A stretch of DNA of 64,000 nucleotides from Nereocystis luetkeana (Eukaryota > Sar > Phaeophyceae > Laminariales > Laminariaceae): assembly GCA_031213475.1 (NCBI GenBank), contig JARUPZ010000014.1, positions 558,001 through 622,000 of the forward strand. The letters run 5' to 3'. This document shows positions 1 to 11,268 of the stretch, in pieces. A model generated the notes under the pieces. It was not told the DNA's origin and ran no database searches. It worked only from the letters and a program-made list of their open reading frames with translations. Made by a program: the position numbers and the translations under genes. Numbering within the stretch: position 1 is the stretch's first letter; every line of letters starts with the position of its first letter.

Positions 1-59
1 ACGTCCAACCACGCCACACGACTCCTTCAATACGACTTACCAGGTATCAATCAGAAAAG

Positions 60-2546
60 GAAGAGAAAAAAATAAGATGAGAATCACGGGGAATCAGCGC
101 AAGAAAGAAAAAAACAAAACAATAGGGAAGACAAGGAAATACCACGTTCGAACTAGCTGCACCAGTTGGTGGCACTAGTAGTATGGTCATGTTCTACTTC
201 CTAGTCGGCCTGGTGCCTTGCTACCCTGTCTGCCATCTACTTCCTACTTTCATCTACCGCAGTTTCCCTTCTACTCCTCCTGTGTTCCCCCCTCTCCGCA
301 TTTCCTCGGTCGGGTTTTCATCTCAACCTCAGCCTCGTGCCACCTCACCATGAACCGTTCGGCTGCTTCAAGGATCCCCCGGTACCACTTCGCCGCCTTT
401 TTGGCTGCAGTGGACCACAACGCGGTCTCAACTCCAAACACCGAGGGGGCAACTTCCGTTGACCCTTCAGTGGCTCGGAACTCCCTAGGGTCTTCGACTA
501 TGCATCTGTGCCAAGTCTTACACTGTCCGCCTGGTCTCGGCTTCTCCCCACCAGCTATCGTCCCGAACATTATCGAACTGGGTAATCGCTCCTTGCTTTG
601 CCCTGCCACGCCCCCCGCGAAGAAGAGCCGCCGTTTACGAATGGTCGTTTCCATGCTCTAGCAACGTGTCATCTTGAGGGCCTTCGCGTATGACATTGAG
701 AGGATGGCATGGTCAGTACGAAGTCGGCGCTGGAAACCAATGACTCGCAACAGGACTCGGTGGTGAGCCGTTCGAAGCTTCGCGAAGTGTTCCGCTCTGA
801 GGGTCCACCTTACACACCCGTACAGCAGTGTATAAATCACCACGCCCTTCAGCATTCGGACTTTAAGGCTAAGGGGGGCGGTCGTCCTATCATACAACTA
901 ACTCCGGGCCGAACCGTTTGAGGCATGCTCGCATGAGGCGAATCCGTCGGTCGATTCCGAACGAGAGGTCAGCGTTTTCGTGGATAACGCCGCCTAGGTA
1001 TAAGAACTGGGTCGTCTGCTTATACCTCTGGCCTGCCGCTTCGATGACGAGCGGTGGTGCGAGGGTTGTCTGGTCTGGTGTATGTTGGGCCATTGTCTCT
1101 GTCTTCTTTTCCGACACCGTGAGGCCTGCTGCTTCGAAGACAGTCACGATGACTGTCATCATTTTCGCGAGCCCTTCAGCCGACTTCGAGACAATTCCCG
1201 CATCATCGGCGTACAACATGCCCCATACAGCCCTTCGCACGCACGCCAACGGCTCCTGCTTCTCTGTTCGAACTACTCCAGCATCACGGAATTGGACCAA
1301 ATCCCTTACGATGGCTTCGTCTTGGCTGAAGCGTACTAGTACGACGTGTAACGCAGCAGCGAATAACACGTTGAACAGTCCCGGTGATAGTACACAGCCT
1401 TGCCGCAGCCCCTGCGTGACATCAAACCATTCCGAGTTCTCGCCGTCATCAGTACGCACGCGAACCCGCATGCCATCGTGGAAATTACGGATACTTCTCA
1501 GTATCTTGATTGGTACGCCAATACGTGTAAGTACCCCCCAAGTCGGACGCCTTCTTCTGCAGATCGATGAAGCACACGTACAAGAGGATTTTCCTCTGTC
1601 GTCCGAGCTCTTCCAACCGGCGCACGACAAACAATATATCAATCGTTGATCGTGAGGGGCGGAAAACGCACTGTTGCTCAGGGAGTAGTCCCTCGGTCAC
1701 GCAGTAGTAGTTGCTGAGGCGGGACGCGACGATTTTCAACAAAAGTTTGCCTGCGTGGGCAACAAGCGAAATCCCTCGGTAGTGGTTGCAGTCAGTTCAG
1801 TCCTTCTTTTTGTGAAGGACCTTGATGATCGCATATTTCCATTCCTGGGGGACTCTTTCTGTTAACCAAACAGCGACAAGGATGTTGTCAAAGCACTGGG
1901 CGAATGCCGGGTGGTCTATTTTCAGGAGTTCGGCTGGGAGACCATCTGGCCCGACAGCTTTCCAATTTGACATCCCCTTAAGTGCTTCTGTCATCTCGTC
2001 CGTGGATGGTTCATCTTCAAGCGACAGTTTAGGCGGTCGCGGTGGCAAGAGGTCGATGCTCGTGGGATCGAGTTTCAGCGACTTCGTGTACATCGTTCAC
2101 GGATTCGCACCTTTTCCCGTGAGAGCGTGCCATCCTCGTCCCTAATACACTGTTCGCTCCTCGCTTTAGTCCCTTCCAATCCTACCGTACTCTTAAGGTG
2201 CTTGTAAAAGCCTTTCTGGTCGTTGTTCGTTAGGAGTCGTTCGGTTTCGGCAGGTACGCTTCGAAGTATTCATGCAGTCCTGCAGCAACCACCTTCTGCA
2301 GGGTTGCATACGCAGATCTCAGTGTCTTCCACGCGGTTCTATCCCGGGGGTGGGCACGCAAGAATAATTGTCATGCATCCTCCCTCGCAGTCCATGCTGG
2401 TATGAATGCGGATAAGGTTTCGGCAGACTCACACCATCCATGTCTGCGGTTGCGACGTGCAGGGGGGGGTACCTCTTTTTCGACCGCATCAATAATAGCC
2501 GCAGGGAAAAACTCAACCATATCGGACGTATTACGGGGAACAACAT
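60..2546 (-). mobile_element. LINE copy A: non-LTR retrotransposon, 5' truncated
   Basis: A degenerate LINE read on the minus strand. Landmarks in order from high to low coordinates: a linker ending in a Trp-rich stretch (about 2400-2546); the thumb-proximal NWKAVGPDGLPAELL segment (about 1930-1975); motif A FIDLQK (about 1570-1590); motif [11 protein letters not shown] (about 1395-1425); the catalytic YADD (codons at 1202-1213); then [10 protein letters not shown] and the C-terminal region with RKRRLFFAGGVA (about 600-640). These are standard reverse-transcriptase landmarks of LINEs. The frame is split into at least five blocks (271-654, 658-897, 890-1642, 1797-2093 and part of 2094-2546), so this copy is dead. 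No endonuclease domain is visible, so the 5' half is missing. The 3' UTR is pyrimidine-rich and shares a block with copy B; its exact end near position 60 is a guess. Confidence 0.9.
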
Positions 2547-3016
2547 ATTCGCCTGATTGAGAGCGAAGTATCTGATTGAGAGCGAGAGCCAAATAAATTG
2601 AAATTTCGGGTCCAGACGCCTCTTGCCATTTCTTGGTAAGTAGGGGACGGGCTATTCCAAGAAACATCGCAAATTGGAGGTCTCGTCAGCAGCGTCGCGA
2701 GCATATGCGTGTCATCGTCATCGGATGCTGCAGCTAGGAGCTAGACAAGTTGCTGGATTTCCCCAGATTGGCTATTATTCCTGCCTCAAACTGTTTCGCC
2801 TCGGGCGGTGGGCTCTACTGTAGCTTCTGCTCCCGGCTGTAGCTTCACAACGAGAGACTCCCACACGATGACCAGGGTAGCGGCTTGAAGCTACGGGCTA
2901 GCCCTTCAATTCAAGCTACACAGCAATCTCCACCTCTCAGCGGTAGTCCGGCTACAGCGTATCGCGCAATTTCGCTCTCAATCAGATACTACGCTCTCAA
3001 TCAGGCGAAAATGTTG
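2541..3016. repeat. Inverted repeat pair, possible foldback element at the LINE 5' edge
   Basis: A 45-bp arm at 2541-2585 matches the reverse complement of 2972-3016 with two mismatches by eye. Each arm holds two direct copies of a CTCTCAATCAG-like motif. The 386 bp between the arms shows no reading frame I recognise. The left arm sits where LINE copy A homology stops, so the element may have truncated the LINE, or it may have inserted there later. Confidence 0.55.
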
Positions 3017-3936
3017 TTGGGGCTGGATAGGCAGGTTGAGAGTGGAAATGACCCTGGCGACTACTCGTCATACGTTGCGCTGTCTTTGTCTCGTTCGACA
3101 TAATCATTACATCAATACGTACTACGTAGTGCTTCAAGCTATAGAACGAGATCACTTTGGTTGGTGAAAAATCGCGTTACATCTGGTACGCCGGGTACCG
3201 GTATACGTAGACCTCCGTTACGGGCAGTTAGTTGTTTTACAAGGTAGGTCCTAAAACGGCCTCTGCATGTACTCCAGAAAAGGATACACGACTTTTTCTC
3301 ATGGTTGCCCCGCGGTCTTGCTTGGGAGTGAGTTCACACATTTTTCTTGTGGCATTTTACAAGGCCAGAAATCATACTAATACTAGTCTTTGTACCTGGT
3401 AGACTCTAATAATTGCAAATCCTATTAATAGTCTTTATAGACTCTAATTGCTTGCATTTTTGTCAGAAAGTGCGGGTCGACCGAGTAGAAAGAATGCGGA
3501 GAACACATACATACATGAACAAAAACCGACATAGATAGGTATTAGAGAGAAAAATGTGATCTTGTGGCTGTCATTGAGATGAACAAAGTGGAGCGAGAGA
3601 ACTTTTGAAACCATTCATAGCAATCTTGGCGAATTTTTGTTGTTCCACGTTTCGACACCATTCTGTTCTCTCCTTTTTAATCCCGCGACGGCTGACTCAC
3701 GCCTCACGCACCAAAATCGAATATTTTGTGTGAAACATGTATAGCAGTACAAGTACAGGAGGAGCACAGCAGTGAGCAGTGTCATCTTCCTTCGTTTTTC
3801 AGCAACACCCCTCCCACTTTTCTCTTCCTGCACGCCCAAACCACCTTGCCAACCCCACAGCAAGGTCCAGCCAACACCACGCCCCAGGCTTCGAGGACTA
3901 CAAGTCTGGTTACTATATCTCCCTGCTCCTGTCAAT
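3017..3936. other. Unassigned DNA, no gene seen
   Basis: I see no supported coding region. There is one TACCTGGTA 9-mer (3393-3401) and a short duplicated phrase around an AGACTCTAAT motif (about 3400-3450). The last 200 bp could hold the promoter or 5' UTR of the candidate exon that follows, but no core promoter motif stands out. Confidence 0.4.
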
Positions 3937-4054
3937 ATGTCAACAACTGTTTTAGTATCTTCGAAGGTGCTATTGGGGTTTTCGTTGGCTGGACTCGGTG
4001 CAAGTATGAACGTGCCCACGAAGACGTTCGACTACTCAAACGATGGAGCTGACT
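3937..4054 (+). CDS. Candidate first coding exon of a secreted protein (alpha-carbonic-anhydrase-like N-terminus possible)
   Basis: An ATG at 3937 opens 39 codons plus one base, ending at a strong splice donor (GTGAGT at 4055). The product begins with a short polar stretch, then a hydrophobic core (VLLGFSLAGLGA), then VPTKTFDYSNDGAD, which is the pattern of a signal peptide followed by a mature N-terminus. The phase 1 donor would split the next codon after GAD. If the next exon supplied GG, the sequence would read GADW, which resembles the start of many alpha-carbonic anhydrases; that identity is inference from a very short match. I found no downstream exons with QSPI or HxH zinc-ligand motifs, so the gene may be broken. 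An upstream in-frame ATG at 3772 exists, but it lacks a hydrophobic core near its start. Confidence 0.35.
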
Positions 4055-4068
4055 GTGAGTAGATATGT

Positions 4069-5600
4069 TGTTACAGCTGCCTCCTCCTGTGTACCGCTAT
4101 CGGCTCGGTCTCACCTCGATAGCCAGCTGTTGTCGTTCGTTGAGAGAGTCCTCATGGGGATTTCCTCCGTACCTCGCTCCTAAATCCTCTCTGGCCACGG
4201 GGTGGCCAGACGCCACGAGAGTTGAGTGTTGATATTACTCAGCAGGTGCGACGCGTGGTTAACAGACAGGCACGTGATAGGCGATAATCATGCACGGTGT
4301 GTGAACAGGATATGGTTTGACTTGTTTCTTTCGTTCTTTGGTGGGATCGACTAACCCCAGGTAGGGCCAGAGAGCACCCGCATCGACCATTACAGCCGAT
4401 ACGGGGTTTCCATGACCCAGACAATGGCCTCCCCCGCCGGGGACACTCCATTGTATACCTACATCGATATGACAGCGAGCCATCCTACGGCTTTATCGCT
4501 GCCTTACACGATGCACCCTCCGTGCGTCACTGGTCAGGTCAGTCAACGTACATCACAGAATACCCTGTCGCCCACCTGGGCGACTCCTGAAGCCCGTAGC
4601 GCTGCAACACCCCCCCTGCCCGACGCATAACTATCGTCGGTGCACAGCGGGTATCCCGGCCACTACCCGGTAACAGCGTGGGCAACTCCTCCTCCATATC
4701 CCCGACGAACCGGCTGCCGCGTCCTTCCTTATCCATTCGACGATTAACGAGCTTCGGCCACGTACGGACATCCCCGATGCTCGTGACGAGGCTCCTACGC
4801 CTTCCGCTTTTCCTTCTGACGGTCGCTGCTGCTGTTTCGGCTTCTGCGGCGGCTGCAGTTGCTGCTGCTGCTGATGATGACACAGTTGCTGCGCCTGACG
4901 CTGTTCCACCTCTTCCTCCTTCTCCTGCTGGGCCGGCCGTTTGCGCTCCCTCCGCGGCGGCGGAGGTGGTGGACCTGATTGCCCCCCCGTCCTGCCGGTT
5001 CCCGTTGCCGTGCTCGGTTGCTGCTACTGCGGTTGCGCTCCTGCGTGGCACTCCTGCTACGGCGGTGGTGGCAGCTACGGCGGTCACGACTGCGACTGCG
5101 GCTCCGTGCATCTAACTTGAAAATGGTACAATGCTTTAGCATCCTTTGCCGCTTATGTAACGGGGTACACACAAACCTACCCGACCCCTGATCCGGCGTC
5201 CTCTCATAGACGCTTGATAGCTCAGACCGGGCTGCTCGACGGAAGTGATTCGCTACCCCCCGGTCCAATGCTCGTGCGCCCGATTCGCGTGGATGCGTTC
5301 CCTTCCGCGTTTGCTGGCCGCCTCCTTGATCAAGACCCTGTTGACCCCCAGCTTCTGCTCTCCCGAGGAACTCCTCTGAGTTGCCGCGTCGTCCCGCGCT
5401 CTTCTGGGGCTCTTTTTCCCCTGCCGTCTCTTGAGTATCCCTCTCAGCCTCCAGAACATCTGCTGCCTCTCCGCCAAGAAATTGGACGAATTCACATTCG
5501 AGCCTCATGTGGTTCGGCCGCTCATGGAAGACCTTGAGTTTGGCTGCCAATACCCCAACACCAGCTGTGCAATCGAGGATTTCGTCGAAACTCATCTTTG
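4069..5600 (-). mobile_element. LTR retrotransposon remnant: 3' LTR plus internal piece (fossil)
   Basis: A 541-bp LTR occupies 4069-4609, read on the minus strand. It starts TGTTGCAGC and ends GCTGTAACA. Immediately outside its 5' edge (4610-4621) lies a purine tract on the minus strand, as expected of the polypurine tract that precedes a 3' LTR. The adjoining 4622-5600 is probably internal sequence: it is rich in Arg/Ser and Gln/Ala codons in several frames and is not assignable to a named domain. The element is broken, with no second LTR and no recognisable pol region nearby. The LTR is almost identical to the copy at 10442, so the family was active recently. The superfamily (gypsy or copia) cannot be decided from this piece. 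Confidence 0.6.
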
Positions 5601-5649
5601 CAAGCTCTGTGTGAAACTTCGCTCGGGAACGTTTGGTGCACCCCTAGTG

Positions 5650-6113
5650 TGGTCTTTTGAAGATACTGACGTTTGACTCCAAGAAAGTAAGTCGTTTGAA
5701 GGTTCAGAAGTTCACGCCACCCCCTCAAGTACTGACGTGACTCCGAGTAAGCAGATCGGTTGAGGGCCCTGACATTCACGCCACGTTAGAAGGTACTGAC
5801 GTGACTCCGAGTAAGTAAGTCGTTTGAAGGCACTGACGCGCCTCCGAGTAAGTAAGTCGTTTGAAGGCACTGACGTTCACGCCACGTTTGAAGGTACTGA
5901 CATGACTCCGAGTAAGTAAGTCGTTTGAGGGCACTGACGTTCACGCCACCTTCACTGACGTGCCTCCGAGTAAGTAAGTCGTTTGAAGGCACTGACGCGC
6001 CTCCGAGTAAGTAAGTCGTTTAAGGCACTGACGTTCACGCCACGTTTGAAGGTACTGACATGACTCCGAGTAACTAAGTCGTTTGAAGGCACTGACGTTC
6101 ACGCCACCTTCAC
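5650..6113. repeat. Minisatellite, about 64-bp units with AAGTAAGTCGTTTGA core
   Basis: A degenerate tandem array of the phrases CTCCGAGTAAGTAAGTCG, TTTGAAGGCACTGACG and TTCACGCCAC. The full unit is about 64 bp, with shorter partial units from internal deletions. I count about seven repeats of the core. Frames through it give only the repeated translation and are not a gene. Confidence 0.85.
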
Positions 6114-7410
6114 GCGACCCCCCCAGCCCGAACAGTGTCCACTGGTGAGACCCTTTCGTTCTAAAACTAATTCATGAGTCCTCAAACGTCATTCATCCAC
6201 CACCACTTCAAGATCGTAACCCTTGTATAACGGTTTTCGTGAAAGTAGTTGTAGAAAGGTGGTGACAAACACCCCCCCCAGCACGGAAACTACCTACTGC
6301 TTATTGGCATCCCAATCCCACCTTTCGCTTCGTGTTTCCAACACTGGGCCACTAATCTTGGAGAGTCAAATAGGAAGGTATCCTGCTCGGTTACACCATG
6401 CCTACATCATGTTTTCCAGCATTAGTCATGCAATCTAGAATTCCTACAACCGTTCTTTTCCGATCAGGCGGATCGCTCGATTCTTGGAGACGGACGACAC
6501 AACAGGTGCGTGGTACGCCCAACCACTTCACGATCGCGTTCGCAAATGAAGGGAACCTTTAGTTTGGGCATTGGGCATATGTGGCCTCGCCTTCATAGAA
6601 CTGCCCTCCCCATGCGGGGACGAAGCACTTGAAAATTAGGGTCAACCTTATGTGCATGTACAGCAGTGCAGTACTCAAACGGTGAAGATGCCCAATCGTC
6701 ATTGGGAACCATGTCAAATACTTGAACAAAGTCAAGCTCGTTTGATTCTCCGTTCACTGCGTCAGCGACTAAGACGGCGCGTGAGTATGCGCGCTGGGGA
6801 GGGGCTTTGTTTTCCTATCGGAAACTACCAGGTTTTCTCTCCTCAGTTTGATTTGCCTTGTGTATCTCGTATCCACTGCTTAGGATGCATGTATTTGCTC
6901 TGGAAGAGCAGACACCCTTGCTACAGGCAAAGCGCTCCGGATAGAGGCCAGCGCTCCGAGGTCTTTTCAGTACGAATGTAAAACAAACGCCTGTTTTCAC
7001 GGTTTTCAAATATTCGTGCATGATACTATCAAGTAACTGTTCACGCATCCCCCAGTATTCGGGCGCTGTGATCACGGGATTGCAACTATTTATGTGTGTG
7101 ATCCCCGATTCGGTGACACAAACTGCTGTGTCGACATCCTGGTAGCCGATAATCTAGTGCCGGGTGGTTTGTAACTACCTGTACTAATATGCCCGGTGCC
7201 ACTAGGTTGATAGGTTTTATTTATTCGTTGGTGTCGCACTGCTATATCTCTCTGCTCTTGGACGGAATGCGTGCGTCGTGCCTGCCGTATCCAGTGTGAT
7301 GTGATACCAGCTCGGTATGCTGAATAAAGTTAATATACATACTTTACAGCAGTCGGGATGAACAAGGTAATGCGGCCGTATGTGTTCGACCCGTACTCTG
7401 CACGTATTGC
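6114..7410. other. Unassigned DNA, no gene seen
   Basis: No supported coding region, RNA gene or repeat array. Open frames up to 109 codons (6652-6981) have no recognisable motif or splice context. The alpha-carbonic-anhydrase motifs that would extend the exon at 3937 were looked for and not found here. Confidence 0.4.
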
Positions 7411-7540
7411 GTATGTGTTCTTCATCTTACACCATTCTTTCTACCCGTCGACATCCAGCACAACCAGTGTCCGTGCCCTTTATTTGATCCTAGAGAGAGA
7501 TTTTTCCTGTGGTCACAAACTACACCACAGTCATCACAAC
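7411..7540 (+). repeat. Dispersed repeat R1, copy 1
   Basis: About 130 bp sharing a conserved core (TTTCTACCCGTCGACATCC then AGCACAACC) and a right flank with a GTGGTCACAA block with copies at 21652-21786 (reverse), 23424-23500 (reverse, partial) and 56701-56815. In one frame copies 1 and 2 both read FYPSTSSTT, so it may derive from a coding sequence, but no protein family is recognisable. Confidence 0.6.
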
Positions 7541-8054
7541 ATACGTGGATTTCTAGTAAGTTCCATGTTTGCCAGCCGACAATGCACGTTGTTGTCCAGG
7601 GGTTCATCGTTCTAAAGGGTGGTTATTTACGCCCAAACGGCGTAAGGCTCGACCTTGTTAGTTTCCGTTATCACCTAACCGAGCAACCGGTCCACGAGAG
7701 CATGCGTGTATTAGTACGTACGGCACCTTTGGCTTGTATCGACACCTGTCGGTTGCATTTGGTTTTGAAGACATTATGTGGTCAATCGCATGCAGACATT
7801 TATTAACGAACATGCATGTGTGTGCGATCATGAAAAACGAGCGAACATACGAGCACGAGCAACAGGCAAACGGAGCACGAGCAACGAGTATGCCTGCATG
7901 CATTGACCAGACAAGCATCTTCAAAGCCTTACGAAACAACAGGCAGAGCACCATCGGCAGCGTGAATACATAACAGCATATCACACGAATCACCCTCCTA
8001 CAAGGCAGGCAACCCCGAAAACATGTGGATATATGCATATAACGAGTATCCCAT

Positions 8055-8335
8055 AACATAGTATGCAAGATGGAACGTGGGATTATAGAAAGAACACGAT
8101 CACCTCATATCACAGTTTTGCAAACATTCCCATCGCCCGGGTTGTCCGTTCTTATTTCCTATAATTGACGGACTAATTATGTGCGCGGAAGCTAGAACAT
8201 AGTATGCAAAATAGAGCTTGGGATTATACAAAGAGCACGATCACCTCATATCACAGTTTTGCAAACGTTCCCATCGCCTGGGTTCTCCGTTCTTTTTTCT
8301 TATAATTGACGGACTAATTATGTGCGCGAAAGCTA
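8055..8335. repeat. Tandem duplication, period 141 bp
   Basis: Two adjacent units begin with AACATAGTATGCAA at 8055 and 8196 and stay similar to about 8335, with roughly ten differences by eye. Each unit carries a CACGATCACCTCATATCACA block and ends TTATGTGCGCG. No coding potential. Confidence 0.85.
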
Positions 8336-9786
8336 ATGAGTATGGTTGTTTCCTATGGCCACGTACCGGGTCAAAAGACCAGGGAAAGCCAGTGAAATGC
8401 CAACGTACCGGGTGTGAAGACCCGAACGGGTGAAACAAGTGGAATTCCAGCGTATCGGGTACTTGGAGACCATAACAACCCGCTATGACTCTCGTTGTGT
8501 GCCCTCAGTTGTTTCAACATAGCTTTCATCTACCCCCGAATAGTAACATGCCGTACACTGCACAGCTGAACAGCTTCCCAACAACGTTACTTTGCTCCGG
8601 TAGTAGGGGACACTCATCCCGTACGTGTGTAGGGATGTGTGGGGCCAAAGTTAAACGTCTCCACGCTTGTGAAAGAAAGAGGAGCGATGGACCCAAGGAT
8701 CTAGAGAGCTTTTGCCGTGCGACCTTCAGTCCCATGAACGGTCATATTGATAGTGGTATGAATACTGTATACCTGGTATACTGTGGATACATCCTCCACG
8801 TATGATATGTGGCCTTCGACTAAAACTCGTCATTTCTACCGAGCTTCATCACCGTAGTATGCCCCGTATGAATCCCAGATACCTGGTACTCGTGTGCATA
8901 CGGTGTGTGTGGTACATCCTGATATGTCGCTTTTCAACGCGTTATCATGACTCGAAAAGATGGGAAGAGAGATGTACGAAATGGTCCCTAAGGATTTTGC
9001 CATACGGCCTACCAGGTACCTGGTACAGTTTTACGGGAGTGTGTAGTATTATATATAGCCCATAAACGCCCTTTATTGATGTTGTCAAAAGCATACATAC
9101 TGCGAGCCACCCCCCCTGTATGCTTAACCGTGTATCAAGAGCTCACCCTGTTCGGGGTAGAAAAAATAAAAAAAAACTCCAGGTACAGAGTAGAGCAGTA
9201 GTAGTAGGAGTATGGTTTCCTATCTTTTGTCCACATTACATGTACTATCGTTGATATTCATATTATTAGTCGTGTACGTAAGGTAATGCAACTCGTCGTA
9301 TAATATACCCTGGTATACCATCTTCTCATCTTTTTGAGCATCGTGTGAAACTGCGTACCAGGTAGTGTATAGACTACTGATGGTATTGTAGACGGGGATG
9401 CGGCTTTTCTGTGTAATTTTCAAGTTGAGGCGCCTTTGCTCCAGGCAGCTATTACTCAGTGCTCGGGGCATGGTAGGTTATCGGTTCCTGCGTACAACTT
9501 CAAACTTAGAACCATCTACGGAAAGCGCTCCTCCCGCAACGATATTCAAAAATACTCCCTGTTTCGATACCAGCAGCGAGGTATACTTCAACAAACAGCA
9601 GTTACATGTGACATGTGACCACGAAAATACTGCTGTCGCTCAGGTTGGGCTGATTATTAGAGTTGTACGCATACGTATTGCCATGGTAGTCTAAATGAAT
9701 ACAGCCGACCCCCCCCATTTTTTTCCTCGAGGAGTACCGCACAGCAAGAAAAAAAACCGGCCGCACCAAAAAAACACAGACGAGAT
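8336..9786. other. Unassigned DNA with a cluster of TACCWGGTA motifs
   Basis: No gene is supported. Short imperfect repeats of a CGTACCGGGT phrase lie at 8360-8460. Five TACCWGGTA motifs fall here (8770, 8880, 9010, 9017, 9356), and the pair at 9010/9017 overlap to form a longer palindrome. The 98-codon frame at 9398-9694 has no recognisable motif. Confidence 0.4.
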
Positions 9787-9794
9787 GTGCGGGG

Positions 9795-9885
9795 CCGAAA
9801 ACAAAAAAAATCGAGAGTGACGCCTGAGGCGGAGAACGGCCGCAAAAAAACGAGAGTTACACCTGAGGCGAAGGCCGGCTGCAAA
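9795..9885. repeat. Short tandem repeat, about 42-bp units
   Basis: Two imperfect units share CGAGAGT, ACGCCTGAGGCG or ACACCTGAGGCG, and a GCCG tail, separated by A-runs. A related partial unit precedes them at about 9740. No coding call. Confidence 0.55.
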
Positions 9886-10135
9886 CAATCGTCAAGGCGT
9901 GCGCGGGAACAAAAAACAAATCGAGGGTCAGGACGGAGAGATTCGTGGCCTTCTTTTTTTTTGGTGCTGCCTTATCGCGAGTATGCGATGGTGGCTACCT
10001 GTCGTGACTACTGTTTTTCCTGATACGTTATGCATGGTTACTGCTATAAACAGCAGTAGTGCTACCCGAATACGAAGTATATGTACTCTATCGTAGTTTT
10101 TACGTGTATCCCTCGCCGCTGGTACCCATCAGACT

Positions 10136-10350
10136 CCATCATCCCGGACAGAACTCGGGGCTCGACACTTGGCCACCCATCAGATTCCATCCCGGAAAAG
10201 CTCGGGCAGAGACACTGATCCCACCCAAGGAAAACTCGGGCCCCGATGTTTGGGCCTCATTCCGCCCAGGAGGACTCTCGGGCCCAGTTATTCGGGCCCT
10301 CGTTCCGCCCGGGAGAAAACTCGGGCCCAGGTGCTCGGGGCCGAACAAAT
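10136..10350. repeat. Minisatellite, about 45-bp units with ACTCGGGCC core
   Basis: Four to five degenerate units, each with CTCGGG(C/G)C and a CATCCCGG or TTCCGCCC(G/A)GGA block. The long frames across it on both strands simply translate the repeat. Confidence 0.7.
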
Positions 10351-10441
10351 TCCCTGGGTACGGATCTCTCGTGTCCCCGCCAGAGCTCATGACCTTGCGC
10401 TCCAATCTCCCCCTCTCTCTGTCATCGGCCTGGGTTCATCA

Positions 10442-10982
10442 TGTTACAGCTGCCTCCTCCTGTGTACCGCTATCGGCTCGGTCTCACCTCGATAGCCAGC
10501 TGTTGTCGTTCGTTGAGAGAGTCCTCATGGGGATTTCCTCCGTACCTCGCTCCTAAATCCTCTCTGGCCACGGGGTGGCCAGACGCCACGAGAGTTGAGT
10601 GTTGATATTACTCAGCAGGTGCGACGCGTGGTTAACAGACAGGCACGTGATAGGCGATAATCATGCACGGTGTGTGAACAGGATATGGTTTGACTTGTTT
10701 CTTTCGTTCTTTGGTGGGATTGACTAACCCCAGGTAGGGCCAGAGAGCACCCGCATCGACCATTACAGCCGATACGGGGTTTCCATGACCCAGACAATGG
10801 CCTCCCCCGCCGGGGACACTCCATTGTATACCTACATCGATATGACAGCGAGCCATCCTACGGCTTTATCGCTGCCTTACACGATGCACCCTCCGTGCGT
10901 CACTGGTCAGGTCAGTCAACGTACATCACAGAATACCCTGTCGCCCACCTGGGCGACTCCTGAAGCCCGTAGCGCTGCAACA
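10442..10982 (-). mobile_element. Solo LTR, same family as 4069-4609 (fossil)
   Basis: A 541-bp copy with the same ends as the LTR at 4069 (TGTTGCAGC to GCTGTAACA on the minus strand) and the same length. I noticed a single substitution between the two, so both are young. There is no polypurine tract at its 5' side and no internal sequence, so it is a solo LTR, presumably left by recombination between two LTRs. No clear target duplication is visible. Confidence 0.75.
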
Positions 10983-11090
10983 ATGTATGTTATACCAGGG
11001 TATATACTGTATGTACGACTATCAATGTTACGAATAGTACAACATTAACTCTATAGTAGTAGTGGTCTCTGTATTGTGTCGGGTTTTTTA

Positions 11091-11175
11091 TCCTCACGTT
11101 ATCTCATCGTCACAATATAATGCAGTCTGTGGTCAATGGACAGAGAGGCTCCAATATCTCCGGAGTGGAATAGTA
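11091..11175 (+). repeat. Diverged end of TIR family T1
   Basis: The order of phrases (TTATCTCATCGTCACAATA, AATGCAGTCTGTGGTC, GGCTCCAATATCTCCGGAG, TGGAA) matches the terminus of the element that begins at 11269. It looks like an isolated end of a related element. Confidence 0.5.
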
Positions 11176-11268
11176 GTGTTGCCTCTGACAAGAAAAACGA
11201 AACATTGCTCGCGCACTCCTGCAACAAGATAGCACTACTACTGCGGGGTGAACCGTTGTTGCTGTTAA

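Noticed and set aside
4259-4483. A 74-codon frame (MARCHIDVGIQW...) found almost unchanged in three places
   Set aside because: It lies wholly inside the 541-bp LTR; conservation reflects the recent spread of the LTR, not a host gene.
4795-5595. 266-codon minus-strand frame with Arg/Ser-rich tail as a host SR splicing factor
   Set aside because: No RNA-recognition motif; it lies beside a polypurine tract and LTR, so retroelement internal sequence is more likely.
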